NCBI GenBank assembly: GCA_016124675.1
Contig: WGNG01000012.1
Span: 62,001 to 126,000, forward strand
DNA length: 64,000 bases
Origin: Alphaproteobacteria bacterium
GTDB taxonomy: Bacteria; Pseudomonadota; Alphaproteobacteria; Caulobacterales; Maricaulaceae
Direction of reading: 5' to 3'
Shown: piece by piece, positions 17,177 through 25,678 of the stretch
Layout of the letters: each line of letters opens with the position of its first letter
How positions within the stretch are numbered: position 1 is the first letter of the stretch
Notes under the pieces: model-generated
The model's input: only the letters and a program-made list of their open reading frames with translations
Told to the model about the DNA's origin: nothing
Database searches by the model: none
Made by a program: the position numbers and the translations under genes

Positions 17177-20100
17177 GCCGCCTCGCGCGCCCGCCTGGCC
17201 GCATCGGCGATGGGCGCCAGCAGGCGCTGGACGCCCTTGAGGCGGCCGGCGATGTCCGGGAATTCGCCCCGCAGGACGATGGAGTTGTCTGGACGGATCT
17301 TGTAGTCCTGCGGCCGGCGCGTCATCAGATCCACAAGCGCGGCCGGATCGGCGAAGGCGTGATCGCGGAAGGTGGCGACAGCCCCCTTGGGTCCGGCGTC
17401 CAGCTTTGACACCCCGGCATGCTTGCACAGGCCCTTGATGGCGACGACCTGCATGAGGCTTTCCACCTCTTCAGGCAGCTTGCCGAACCGGTCGATCAGT
17501 TCAGCCGCGAAGCCCTCGCGCTCGGCCTTGGTCTCCAGCCCGGAGAGCCGGCGGTAGAGCGCCATGCGCACGTCGAGATCGGGCACGTAGTCTTCGGGGA
17601 TGAGCACAGCGGCGCCGATATTGATCGCCGGCGACCAGTCGCGATTATCCTGCGCGGCCTGTCCCTGCAGCGAGGCGACGGCCTCTTCGAGCATGGCCTG
17701 ATAAAGCTCCACGCCGACGTCGCGGATATGGCCCGACTGCTCCTCGCCCAGGAGATTGCCGCCACCGCGCAGGTCGAGATCGTGGCTCGCCAGCGTGAAG
17801 CCCGCACCCAGATTATCCAGCGACTGCAGAACCTTGAGCCGCTTGTCGGCGCCCTCGGTCATCCCCTGGCTGGCGGGCGTGGTCAGATAGGCGTAGGCGC
17901 GCGCCTTGGAGCGGCCGACCCGTCCGCGCAGCTGGTACAGCTGGGCGAGGCCGAACCGGTCGGCGCGGTGGACGATCAGGGTGTTGGCGGTGGGGATGTC
18001 GATGCCCGATTCCACGATGGAGGTGGAGACCAGAACATCATACCGGCCCTCGTAGAACGCGGTCATGATGTCTTCCAGCTGGCTCGCCGCCATCTGGCCG
18101 TGGGCCACGGTGAAGCTTACTTCGGGCACTTGCTCGCGCATGAAGGTGGCGATCTCGTCGAGATCGGCGATGCGCGGCGCAACAAAGAAGCTCTGCCCGC
18201 CCCGGTAGCGTTCGCGCAGCAGCGCCTCGCGCACGGTCACCGGATCAAACGGCGTCACATAGGTGCGCACCGCCAGACGGTCGACCGGCGGCGTGGCGAT
18301 GATGGTCAGATCGCGAATGCCCGACATGGCCAGCTGCAACGTGCGCGGGATGGGCGTGGCGGTGAGGGTGAGCACGTGCACATCGGTGCGCAGCTCCTTC
18401 AGGCGCTCCTTGTGCTTGACCCCGAAATGCTGCTCCTCGTCGATGATCGTCAGGCCCAGCGACTTGAATTCTATGGATTTAGCCAGCAGGGCGTGGGTGC
18501 CGACGATGATGTCGCACCGGCCCTCGGCCAGATCCTTGCGGGTGAGCGCCGCCTGCTTGGCCGGCACCAGGCGCGACAGCTGGCGCACCTGCACGGGCCA
18601 GCCGCGGAAGCGTTCGGCGAAGGTGGCGAAGTGCTGGCGCGCCAGGAGGGTGGTGGGCGTGACCACCGCCACCTGACGCCCGCTCATGGCGGTGATGAAG
18701 GCGGCGCGCAGGGCCACTTCGGTCTTGCCAAAGCCCACATCGCCGCAAATCAGCCGGTCCATGGGACGGCCTTTCTTCAGGTCCTCGAACACATCCTCGA
18801 TGGCGCTGAGCTGGTCATCGGTTTCGGCGAACGGGAAGCGCGCGGCGAACTCGTCATAGAGGCCGGACGGCGCCTCGATCACTTCGGCGTCGCGCGCGTT
18901 GCGCGCAGCGGCGATGCGGATGAGCTGGTCGGCCATGTCGCGCAGGCGCTTTTTCGCCTTGGCCTTGCGCGCCTGCCAGGCCGCCCCGCCGAGGCGGTCG
19001 AGCTGGGCGGTTTCACTGTCCGCGCCATAGCGCGACAGCAGCTCGATATTCTCCACCGGCAGGTAGAGACGGGACTGGCCGGCATATTCGAGCTCCAGGC
19101 AATCATGCGGCGCGCCGGTCACGGTGAGGGTCTTGAGGCCCATATACCGCCCGAGGCCGTGATCGGCGTGGATGACGAGATCGCCCGGCGTCAGCGCCCC
19201 CGCCTCGGCGATGACATCGCTGGCCTTGCGGCGCTTGCGGGGCCGGGCGAGGCGATCGCCCAGTACGTCCTGTTCGGAGATGACGACGAAGCCGGGCGTC
19301 TCGAACCCGCGCTCCAGCGGCAGCACGATGCGCGCCACCGTCTTGGGCGACAGGCGCAGCGCCTCGCCCCAACTGGCCACGGCCTGCACCGGGGACAGGC
19401 CGTGCTCGCCCAGCACCCCGCCCAGCCGTTCCGACCCGCCTTCGCTCCAGCTGGCGAAGAGGACGCGCTTGCCTGACTGACGCACGGCGGCGGCGTGGCG
19501 GGCGGCGGCGTCGAAAACATTCTGGTCGCCCTGGCGCTCGGCGGCGAAGCTGCGTCCCTGCTTGCCGGCGGCGTCAATCACCTGGTCGCCGGGCTCCTGG
19601 AAGCTTGTAAATCTTCGCACAACGCGTGAACCGAGCGCCGCATCCCATTCATTTTCACTGAGAAACATCGCGTCGGGCTCAATGGCGCGATAGGCAGGGG
19701 CGCCCATGGCGCCGGCGCCGGATTTCTGGGCTTCCTGGCGGGCGGCGTAGTAGTCGCGCACCAGGTCCAGGCGCTCTTCGAGTGCGGGGCGCGCCAGGGA
19801 GTCCAGCCCGATCAGCGCGGTTTCACCGGCATAATCGAACACCGTGTCGAGATGGTCATGGAACAAGGCGAGCCAATGTTCGGCGCCCGCGGGCCGTGCG
19901 GCCGCGCTCACGGCGTCATAAATGATGTCGCCCGACCCCGCCGCGCCGAAGCGCTTCAAAAAGCCTGTGCGAAAGCGCGAGATCGCGGCGGCGTCGAGCA
20001 GCACTTCGCTGACCGGCGTGAAGCGGACGCCCTTGAGCTGGCGGGTGGTGCGCTGGGTCTCAGGATCGAACGCGCGCACGCTTTCCAGCGTGTCGCCGAA

Positions 20101-20658
20101 GAAATCGAGGCGCACCGGTTCAGAGGCGTCGGCGGGAAACACGTCGATCACCCCGCCGCGCACGGCGTAGTCGCCGCGCTCGGTCACGGTGGCGGCGCGC
20201 ACATAGCCGTTCATGGCGAGGTGCTTGTTCAGGACCCCGGTGTCGAGCGCCTCGCCCGGTCGGGCAGACAGGCCGCCGGCGGCCATGGCGCAGCGTGGCG
20301 CGCAGCGCTGGACGACCGCGTTGACGGTGGTGATCACCAGAAGCGGACTGTCATCGGGCGCGCGCCGGGCGAGGCGGTGCAGCGCCCCGGCCCGGCGCGC
20401 CGCCGTTCGCGGGCTTGGGCTGATGCGGTCATAGGGCTGGCAGTCCCACGCGGGCAATCTGAGCCGGTCGAGGTCCGGCGCAAAGAAGCGCACCGCCGCG
20501 TCAAACGCGCTGGCGCGCGATTCGTCCGCCGCGATGTGGACGGCCAGGCCGCCGCGGGCGCGCAGGGCGTCACAGAGAATCAGGGCGTCAAAGCCGTCCG
20601 GCGCGCCGCAGACCGTCAACGTCCCGGGCGCGCGTGCAATGCGATCAAGATCGGTCAC
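17173..20658 (-). CDS. mfd: Transcription-repair coupling factor Mfd
   Basis: A 1161-residue ATP-dependent translocase that removes RNA polymerase stalled at DNA lesions and recruits UvrA. Domain order is normal: UvrB-homology region with YDRISPSPRTAARRAGALHR; the RNA-polymerase interaction domain around ELEYAGQSRLYLPVENIELL; helicase motifs DRLICGDVGFGKTEVALRAA (Walker A), TIIDEEQHFGVKHKERLK (DEEQ box) and LTLTATPIPRTLQLAM; and YQLRGRVGRSKARAYAYL (motif VI). A TRCF C-terminal domain with YRRLSGLETKAEREGFAAEL follows. It is intact and of usual length. It converges on the PopA-like gene with stop codons sharing a CTAG. The sdhE/recG genes often seen next to mfd are absent. Confidence 0.97.
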   Translation of the reverse strand: MTDLDRIARAPGTLTVCGAPDGFDALILCDALRARGGLAVHIAADESRASAFDAAVRFFAPDLDRLRLPAWDCQPYDRISPSPRTAARRAGALHRLARRAPDDSPLLVITTVNAVVQRCAPRCAMAAGGLSARPGEALDTGVLNKHLAMNGYVRAATVTERGDYAVRGGVIDVFPADASEPVRLDFFGDTLESVRAFDPETQRTTRQLKGVRFTPVSEVLLDAAAISRFRTGFLKRFGAAGSGDIIYDAVSAAARPAGAEHWLALFHDHLDTVFDYAGETALIGLDSLARPALEERLDLVRDYYAARQEAQKSGAGAMGAPAYRAIEPDAMFLSENEWDAALGSRVVRRFTSFQEPGDQVIDAAGKQGRSFAAERQGDQNVFDAAARHAAAVRQSGKRVLFASWSEGGSERLGGVLGEHGLSPVQAVASWGEALRLSPKTVARIVLPLERGFETPGFVVISEQDVLGDRLARPRKRRKASDVIAEAGALTPGDLVIHADHGLGRYMGLKTLTVTGAPHDCLELEYAGQSRLYLPVENIELLSRYGADSETAQLDRLGGAAWQARKAKAKKRLRDMADQLIRIAAARNARDAEVIEAPSGLYDEFAARFPFAETDDQLSAIEDVFEDLKKGRPMDRLICGDVGFGKTEVALRAAFITAMSGRQVAVVTPTTLLARQHFATFAERFRGWPVQVRQLSRLVPAKQAALTRKDLAEGRCDIIVGTHALLAKSIEFKSLGLTIIDEEQHFGVKHKERLKELRTDVHVLTLTATPIPRTLQLAMSGIRDLTIIATPPVDRLAVRTYVTPFDPVTVREALLRERYRGGQSFFVAPRIADLDEIATFMREQVPEVSFTVAHGQMAASQLEDIMTAFYEGRYDVLVSTSIVESGIDIPTANTLIVHRADRFGLAQLYQLRGRVGRSKARAYAYLTTPASQGMTEGADKRLKVLQSLDNLGAGFTLASHDLDLRGGGNLLGEEQSGHIRDVGVELYQAMLEEAVASLQGQAAQDNRDWSPAINIGAAVLIPEDYVPDLDVRMALYRRLSGLETKAEREGFAAELIDRFGKLPEEVESLMQVVAIKGLCKHAGVSKLDAGPKGAVATFRDHAFADPAALVDLMTRRPQDYKIRPDNSIVLRGEFPDIAGRLKGVQRLLAPIADAARRAREAA

Positions 20659-20770
20659 GGATGAGACTTTCCAGCTTCAACGCAGCCAGCCCGCAGGGCG
20701 CAAAACACCCTCGGGCTGACGGGCCGGTGTTGAACCCTTGCTTGGCCGCGCGGTCAAGCGGCCTGCGGCG

Positions 20771-21013
20771 TTACAGCTCGCCCGCCTCCCTCAGGAATGC
20801 CGCGTGCTGGTCAAGCAGGGCGATGAGACGCCACTCCCCGCCCTGCGCAATCAGGTCCTCGCGCCAGAACTCAAGAACGCGGATCTGGGTGGCGATCCAG
20901 GCTTGCAGCGGACCCGGCGCCGCCTGCCCGGCGGCCGCCCGGGTCAGCCGGGTCGATTCGGGACGCCGGAGCGGCAGTGGGATGACGGTGCTGCAGGCAG
21001 GGGCGGTGCTCAT
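20771..21013 (-). CDS. Small protein of unknown function, candidate Fur-regulated gene
   Basis: An 80-residue product beginning MSTAPACSTVIPLPLRRPES and ending in two amphipathic helices (PLQAWIATQIRVLEFWREDL, then GGEWRLIALLDQHAAFLREA). There is one cysteine, no signal peptide and no membrane helix. The start at ATG 21013 has GGA nine bases upstream; the frame is open to 21097, but that stretch contains the promoter-like elements and a Fur-box-like sequence. It lies upstream of mfd on the same strand with ~110 bases between. I recognise no family. Iron regulation is suggested only by the site at 21057-21071, which resembles the one before bfd. Confidence 0.6.
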   Translation of the reverse strand: MSTAPACSTVIPLPLRRPESTRLTRAAAGQAAPGPLQAWIATQIRVLEFWREDLIAQGGEWRLIALLDQHAAFLREAGEL

Positions 21014-21056
21014 CACGAGGGTTCCTGTATGGCTTGGCAATTCACCCGGAGCAATT

Positions 21057-21071
21057 TGCGATTCATTCTCA
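21057..21071 (-). promoter_or_regulatory. Fur-box-like operator upstream of the 80-residue gene
   Basis: On the minus strand the site reads TGAGAATGAATCGCA, matching the 7-1-7 Fur consensus TGATAATNATTATCA at 10 of 14 defined positions. It overlaps the spacer of a candidate promoter (TTGACG, 17 bases, CAAATT) and ends 44 bases before the start codon. A closely related site precedes bfd at 45035-45049. Confidence 0.45.
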
Positions 21072-21099
21072 TTTGCGTCAAGACCGCTAGTGCGCAAGC

Positions 21100-21127
21100 A
21101 AAAACCCCCGCACCGGAGTGCGGGGGT
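21100..21127 (-). terminator. Intrinsic terminator of the outer-membrane barrel gene
   Basis: On the minus strand ACCCCCGCAC, a TCCG loop and GTGCGGGGGT form a 10-bp perfect stem, followed by TTTT. It begins 43 bases after the stop of the barrel gene and separates it from the Fur-box region downstream. Confidence 0.9.
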
Positions 21128-21169
21128 CTGCAGGCAGGGTCGCGAAGGACCCAGAGATCAGGCTGCGGC

Positions 21170-21682
21170 CTAGAAACGGCGCACATAGCCCAGGGTCCAG
21201 ACATTCCCCTCGCCTTCGAAATCATAGCGGGTGTAGTCGAACCGGATGGCGTTGGGGCCAGCAAACGACAGTTCGGCGCCGGCGCCATAGGCGAGCCCGT
21301 CCTCGTCGCCCTGAATGGTCAGGCCGGCGGCCGAGGCGTCAAACTCGGCCCAGGCGTAACCGATGCGGGCAAACAGCGAGAACTGCTCGGAGACCGGGAA
21401 CTGGGCCTTGGCGAAACCCGCCAGCCCGTAGTTGAGGCCGACGTCAGCGGTGAGCCCGCCACCCAGATTGACCTCGTCATCCTGAACCCCGACCTGGGCT
21501 TCACCTTCGACGCCGATGAACGGGGTCAGGTCGAACCCGCCGCGCACGTACAGGGCGTTGAAGTTCGCACCGTCCGCGTCGAAATGCGCCACGCCTGCAC
21601 CGATGTGCGACCGGCCGTCCTGGGCCGATGCGCCAGCTGCGAGCAACAGGGCGGCAGTGGTGGAGAGGAGAATCGTTTTCAT
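21170..21682 (-). CDS. Outer-membrane beta-barrel protein (OmpA/OmpX-like small porin fold)
   Basis: A 170-residue precursor with a clear signal peptide (MKTILLSTTAALLLAAGASA, cleavage at ASA-QD). The mature ~150 residues alternate polar and hydrophobic residues in eight short strands separated by Asp/Gly-rich turns (HIGAGVAHFDADGANFNALY, YVRGGFDLTPFIGVEGEAQV, NEVNLGG-type turns, LSFAGPNAIRFDYTRYDF). It ends in Phe (WTLGYVRRF), the classical C-terminal signal for BAM insertion. Small eight-stranded barrels of this kind stabilise the envelope or act in adhesion; a specific role cannot be read. The mRNA leader has a stem-loop right before the ribosome-binding site and a strong terminator follows, so it is monocistronic and probably well expressed. 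Confidence 0.85.
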   Translation of the reverse strand: MKTILLSTTAALLLAAGASAQDGRSHIGAGVAHFDADGANFNALYVRGGFDLTPFIGVEGEAQVGVQDDEVNLGGGLTADVGLNYGLAGFAKAQFPVSEQFSLFARIGYAWAEFDASAAGLTIQGDEDGLAYGAGAELSFAGPNAIRFDYTRYDFEGEGNVWTLGYVRRF

Positions 21683-21690
21683 GTCGTGTT

Positions 21691-21736
21691 GTCCTTTGTG
21701 TCCGTGCCGGAACCTGTCCGGTCAGCAAGGACACAA
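21691..21736 (-). promoter_or_regulatory. Stem-loop in the 5' leader of the outer-membrane barrel mRNA, abutting the ribosome-binding site
   Basis: On the minus strand TTGTGTCC (21736-21729) can pair with GGACACAA (21703-21696), and inside the loop CCGGA pairs with TCCGG. The outer stem ends where the AAGGAC ribosome-binding site begins, nine bases before the ATG at 21682. Such structures stabilise long-lived porin mRNAs or control initiation; which applies here is unknown. Confidence 0.45.
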
Positions 21737-21894
21737 GCGCGGCCCCACGCGTCTCTCAAGGCGGCGCCTGCACAGCGCCGACGCGAGCCGGTTCAACCGT
21801 GGGGAACGGATCACGCACGCAGGCGGAAGTGTGGCGCAATCTGCGCATTTGTGGCGGACGAGCGCCGGAAATGCCCCAATATTTCGTCCGTGTC

Positions 21895-22845
21895 ATGAAC
21901 ATCTGGAAAGACTTCGGCAAGACGCCGCTGGCCCGTCCACCGCGCCCGCGCTACACCCACGCCATGCGCCTGACCTTCACCGATTCGCGTCTGGACCATG
22001 CCGGCCTGCAGCGGGGCAAGCCCGACTGGATGGCGCAGCAACACGCCCATCCACAGGGCCGGGCGGTGCTGTTCGCCGGCGGCTCGCTGGCGCTGGACGA
22101 GGATGGCGGCCCGCTTGTGCTGCCAGCCGGAATCGCCTCCGGCCTCGCTCTGAAATGGCCCGGGCTCATCTTTATCGGCCTTCAGGATGGCGCGCCCTGG
22201 TTCGCCGGCGCACTGGAGCCGGGCGTCGCAGCGCGCGGACCGGACTTCCGGCTGAGCGCGATGCGTTTGCCGCCGGACCTTGCCTGCGCGTTCGGACGCG
22301 CGCGCTCGATCATGATGTGGTCGGGGCGGCGGCGTTTCTGCTCCAATTGCGGAACCCCGAACGAGGCGTTCGACGGAGGGCTGCGGCTGACCTGTCCGTC
22401 CTGCGGGATGGAACATTATCCGCGCACCGATCCGTCCATCATCCTCCTGCCCTATTCCGGCGATCGCTGCGTCCTCGGCCGCCAGCCGGGCTGGCCGCCC
22501 GGGATGTACGCCACGCTGGCGGGCTTTGTGGAGCCGGGCGAGACGCTGGAAGCGGCCTGCGCGCGCGAAACCGCCGAGGAGGTGCATCTCAAAGTGCTCG
22601 GCACGCAGTACATCGCCAATCAGCCCTGGCCCTTCCCGTCATCGCTGATGATCGGCTTCCTGGCCGAGGTCGAGCCGGGCGAGGTGCAGGCCGATGATGA
22701 TCTGGAAGACGCCCGGTGGTTCACCCGCGACGAGGTGATCGACCTCTATGACGGCGCGATGGCGGGCTGGGCGCCGAAGCATTTCTCTATCTCCAGATTG
22801 CTGATCGAGCGCTGGCTCGGCCGCGATTCCGGCGCGACGGTGTGA
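21895..22845 (+). CDS. nudC: NAD(+) diphosphatase / NADH pyrophosphatase (Nudix)
   Basis: The 316-residue hydrolase splits NAD(H) to NMN(H) and AMP and can de-NAD-cap RNA. An N-terminal domain is followed by a four-cysteine zinc ribbon (FCSNCGTPN ... LTCPSCGMEHYPR, about residues 146-171). The Nudix box is GFVEPGETLEAACARETAEE. The family-specific NQPWPFPSSLM motif (SQPWPFPxS) sets NADH specificity. ATG 21895 (MNIWKDFGKTPL) was preferred, though no strong ribosome-binding site supports it; ATG 21871 and ATG 21964 are in frame. It stands alone between the barrel gene and a cytochrome c gene. Confidence 0.93.
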   Translation: MNIWKDFGKTPLARPPRPRYTHAMRLTFTDSRLDHAGLQRGKPDWMAQQHAHPQGRAVLFAGGSLALDEDGGPLVLPAGIASGLALKWPGLIFIGLQDGAPWFAGALEPGVAARGPDFRLSAMRLPPDLACAFGRARSIMMWSGRRRFCSNCGTPNEAFDGGLRLTCPSCGMEHYPRTDPSIILLPYSGDRCVLGRQPGWPPGMYATLAGFVEPGETLEAACARETAEEVHLKVLGTQYIANQPWPFPSSLMIGFLAEVEPGEVQADDDLEDARWFTRDEVIDLYDGAMAGWAPKHFSISRLLIERWLGRDSGATV

Positions 22846-22962
22846 CGCGCCCGCGACAAGCCTGTTTGCGGTACATGATCGACCTACCCGTCGCGGTTGC
22901 TTCGGCGGGCGGAGCGTGTCAAACACCGCGCCCGTAAACATCGGCATTTTCAGAGGGCGCTC

Positions 22963-23721
22963 ATGGGCGATCTTTTCTTCAACAAGGTGGCGGGCGTGAT
23001 CCTCGCCGTGGCCCTGTTCATGATGGCGCTCAGCGAGCTGACCAACATCGTGTTTGGCCGCGGCGTCTCGGCAGAGCTCGCCTATCCGGTCGATCTTACG
23101 GCCCTGCAGGCTGCGGCCCCGGCTCCGGAAGAAGCCAGCGGTCCGGTGGATTTCGGCCTTCTGCTGGCGAGCGCTGACCTGTCAGCCGGCGAGCGCACCG
23201 CCCGCCGGTGCGTCGCCTGCCACACCTTCAACCAGGGCGGCGCGAACGGCACCGGTCCCAATCTGTGGGGCGTGATGGGCCGCGCCGTCGCCGGGGTTGC
23301 GGGCTTCAACTACTCCAGCGCCATGAACGCGTACGGGTCGGGCGGGAGCAGCTGGCAGTTTCAGAACATGTATGACTATCTGGAGAACCCGCGCGGTTAT
23401 GTGCCGGGAACCTCCATGAGCTTTGCCGGCCTGCGCGACGCGCAGGAGCGCATCAATATCATCGCCTATATGCGCGCCCAGGACGACGAGCCCCTGCCCC
23501 TGCCCGCGCCGCTGGCGGCTGGGACGGCTGGCGAGGACATGACGGCCGATGCGGGCGTTGAAGCCGATATGGCTGGCCAGGACGCGGCGATGGAACAGCC
23601 CGCCAATGCCGGTGAGATGCCCGGCGCCGAGGCCGGCGCGCCCGAAGCTCAGGAGCCCGTCAGCGATGACGGTGAAGCCAATGAAGGCGAAGGCGGACCG
23701 GACGCCGGCGGCGGGCGCTGA
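22963..23721 (+). CDS. Membrane-anchored c-type cytochrome with an acidic low-complexity tail
   Basis: A 252-residue class I cytochrome c resembling CycM/cytochrome c552. An uncleaved N-terminal anchor (NKVAGVILAVALFMMALSEL) is followed by a linker and a heme-binding domain: RRCVACHTFNQGG (CxxCH at about 85-89), TGPNLWGVMGRAVAGVAGFN, and distal ligand Met in GYVPGTSMSFAGLRD. The domain ends NIIAYMRAQ. The final ~65 residues are Ala/Glu/Asp/Met/Gly-rich with no fold. Anchored cytochromes of this type shuttle electrons from the bc1 complex to terminal oxidases. AGAGGG lies six bases before ATG 22963. A strong terminator follows, so the gene is monocistronic. Confidence 0.9.
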   Translation: MGDLFFNKVAGVILAVALFMMALSELTNIVFGRGVSAELAYPVDLTALQAAAPAPEEASGPVDFGLLLASADLSAGERTARRCVACHTFNQGGANGTGPNLWGVMGRAVAGVAGFNYSSAMNAYGSGGSSWQFQNMYDYLENPRGYVPGTSMSFAGLRDAQERINIIAYMRAQDDEPLPLPAPLAAGTAGEDMTADAGVEADMAGQDAAMEQPANAGEMPGAEAGAPEAQEPVSDDGEANEGEGGPDAGGGR

Positions 23722-23744
23722 GCGTCGCCTCTGAGCTGACATGA

Positions 23745-23774
23745 AGGCGCGCGCCGCCCGGCGCGCGCCTTTTT
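23745..23774 (+). terminator. Intrinsic terminator after the cytochrome c gene
   Basis: AGGCGCGCGCC and GGCGCGCGCCT form an 11-bp perfect stem around a GCCC loop and are followed by TTTT. It lies 24 bases after the cytochrome stop and just before the convergent prmA gene. Confidence 0.9.
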
Positions 23775-23791
23775 GCTGTCCCGGCAGGGCG

Positions 23792-24658
23792 TCAGGCGCT
23801 GAACACCAGAATGGTCCAGCCATCAAGGGATTGCATTTCGGTGAGCGTGAGCCCGGCCTGGGCGTAGGCCTCGCCAACCTTCGCGGCCTGCTCGTCCAGC
23901 AGCCCGGCGAGAATCACCCGCCCGCCGGGGGCCAGATGCGCGGCGGACTGTTCGGCGAGGCTGATCAGCGGGCCCGCCAGGATATTGGCGAAGATCAGAT
24001 CAAAGCGGCGCCCGTCCAGGGCGGAGTGAGCGTACCCGTCAGCCTCGATGGAGGCGATCTGAGCCGCCACGCCATTCTTTTGCGCGTTGACCAGGGTTTC
24101 CTCGACGGATTCACGATCAATGTCGGTGGCGATGATTTGTGAGCGGGGCCAGAGCTTGCCCGCTGCGATTGCCAGAACACCCGATCCCGCGCCGAGATCA
24201 AGCACGCGGGCCGCCCGGAATCCCTCCCGCTCCAGCCGGTCCAGCGCTTCGAGACAGCCGCGCGTGGTGGCGTGGTGGCCGGTGCCGAAGGCGGGACCAG
24301 CCTCAACCTCGAGCCCGATGGAGCCCGGCGCCAGCTGCGCGGCGGCATGGGCCCCATAGACGGCAAACCGTCCTGCCTGCACCAGCGGCAGGCCCTTCAG
24401 GGACAGGGCGACCCAGTCCTCGTCCGGCAAGGGCTCGATATGCATCTTGCCCGCCGCGTCCAGCCCGTACGCCGCCGCCAGGTCTTCTGCGGCGACGCGC
24501 GTGTCGCACAGGATGTCGAGCCGGCCTGCGGTCTCGCAGCCATCCTCAAACAGCGACCAGCTGAGCGCCGGCGGTTCGGGCGCAGCGTCAAGAGCGGCCA
24601 GAACCGGGCGCAGACCGGCCATGGGGCCGCGCGTTTCAACACGCCAGAGCATGCTCAT
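23792..24658 (-). CDS. prmA: Ribosomal protein L11 methyltransferase
   Basis: PrmA trimethylates ribosomal protein L11 with SAM. The 288-residue product has a poorly conserved N-terminal substrate domain followed by the Rossmann methyltransferase core: GPAFGTGHHATTRGCLEAL (about 130), RVLDLGAGSGVLAIAAGKLW (motif I), IIATDIDRESVEETLVNAQK, and DLIFANILAGPLISLAEQSA (the NILAxPL substrate motif, about 222). It ends with the EMQSLDGWTILVF segment. ATG 24658 overlaps the stop of the upstream esterase gene (ATGA), so the two are translationally coupled. In other alphaproteobacteria prmA often neighbours aminopeptidase or lipoprotein genes; the esterase link here is local. Confidence 0.95.
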   Translation of the reverse strand: MSMLWRVETRGPMAGLRPVLAALDAAPEPPALSWSLFEDGCETAGRLDILCDTRVAAEDLAAAYGLDAAGKMHIEPLPDEDWVALSLKGLPLVQAGRFAVYGAHAAAQLAPGSIGLEVEAGPAFGTGHHATTRGCLEALDRLEREGFRAARVLDLGAGSGVLAIAAGKLWPRSQIIATDIDRESVEETLVNAQKNGVAAQIASIEADGYAHSALDGRRFDLIFANILAGPLISLAEQSAAHLAPGGRVILAGLLDEQAAKVGEAYAQAGLTLTEMQSLDGWTILVFSA

Positions 24659-25596
24659 TCATCCACCTCATGCGCCTGCAGGCGCTCAATCTGGTCCACG
24701 ATGATCGCCCAGGCCGGGGCGGCCGGGTCAATCAGTTCAAAATGTCCGGCGCCCGCAAGGGACAGATGCGTCACGCTGTCGCCTGCGGCGATGGCGGCGT
24801 CCGTGTAACCGGTTCCGAAAGCAGGAGGGATGATGGTGTCAAGCTCACCGGAGACCATCACCTGGGGCACGCCCAGCGTCAGGAGGCGGGCCGGCGAGGT
24901 GTCCACATAGCCTGCCTCACCCCGCTCAGCGCCGATGAGCGTGGTCACGGTGTCCGGCTCGCCGCATCGCCCGGGGCCCTGCGCGCTGAACGCCTCGAGG
25001 TCGGCAATGCCGGCGAGCGAGACCACGCCCGCGACCGGCAGGGGCGGCGCGGCCGGCGCCAGCGGTCCGCTGGCAATGGCGCTGCGCGCGGCGGCCCACA
25101 GGGCCAGATGTCCTCCGGCGGAATGGCCCACCAGCACCACGCGGCCGAGGTCGAGCGGATACGAATCGCTCAAGGTGCGCGCATGGTTCACGCCGGCGGC
25201 GATATCGAGGAATGTGCCGGGCCAGCCGCCCTGATCATGGCCGATGCGGGCATATTCCAGATTCCACACCGCCATGCCGCGCGCCCGCAAATCGGCGGAT
25301 GTGAGGTCCTGCAGTTCGAGCCCGGGCAGCGTGGACAGCCAGCAGCCGCCATGGATCATGATCACCAGAGGATGCGGACCGGGCGAGGCCGGAAGCCAGA
25401 GTTCGCCGAACTGAAGCGGGCCGTCGCCATAGGCGATGCGGTGGTCGGCGGCGGGGCGTTCGCGCTCGATGAGGGCGGAGAACCGGATCGGGCGCTCGGC
25501 CGCATAGGGATCATCAACGCCGCCATCCGGCGCGCCTGCCGGCGAACACGCCGCCAGCAGCGCCAGCACAATCACATACGGCAGACGGATCGTCAT
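24655..25596 (-). CDS. Alpha/beta-hydrolase lipoprotein (esterase/lipase-like)
   Basis: A 313-residue precursor with a lipoprotein signal (MTIRLPYVIVLALLAACSPA, lipobox LLAAC). The fold carries the oxyanion HGG motif (LVIMIHGGCWLSTL, about 85-92), the nucleophile elbow VVLVGHSAGGHLALWAAARS (catalytic Ser about residue 165), an acid in VSGELDTIIPP and His in LAGAGHFELID. The arrangement resembles BD-FAE/kynurenine-formamidase-like carboxylesterases, but a lipidated envelope location argues against cytoplasmic tryptophan catabolism. Substrate is unknown. It is coupled to prmA by an ATGA overlap, with one promoter presumably serving both. Confidence 0.8.
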   Translation of the reverse strand: MTIRLPYVIVLALLAACSPAGAPDGGVDDPYAAERPIRFSALIERERPAADHRIAYGDGPLQFGELWLPASPGPHPLVIMIHGGCWLSTLPGLELQDLTSADLRARGMAVWNLEYARIGHDQGGWPGTFLDIAAGVNHARTLSDSYPLDLGRVVLVGHSAGGHLALWAAARSAIASGPLAPAAPPLPVAGVVSLAGIADLEAFSAQGPGRCGEPDTVTTLIGAERGEAGYVDTSPARLLTLGVPQVMVSGELDTIIPPAFGTGYTDAAIAAGDSVTHLSLAGAGHFELIDPAAPAWAIIVDQIERLQAHEVDE

Positions 25597-25678
25597 CGCG
25601 CACCCCCGGCACAGCCCTCTGGCGGGCTTATGTCACTGCGGGGCGGATTGAGGAAGCCGAATGGATCAGCTTGCAGCG

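Noticed and set aside
17419-19476. A 685-codon ORF antisense to mfd
   Set aside because: Entirely within mfd, with His/Gln/Arg-rich composition and no domains; it arises from the strong codon bias of the opposite strand.
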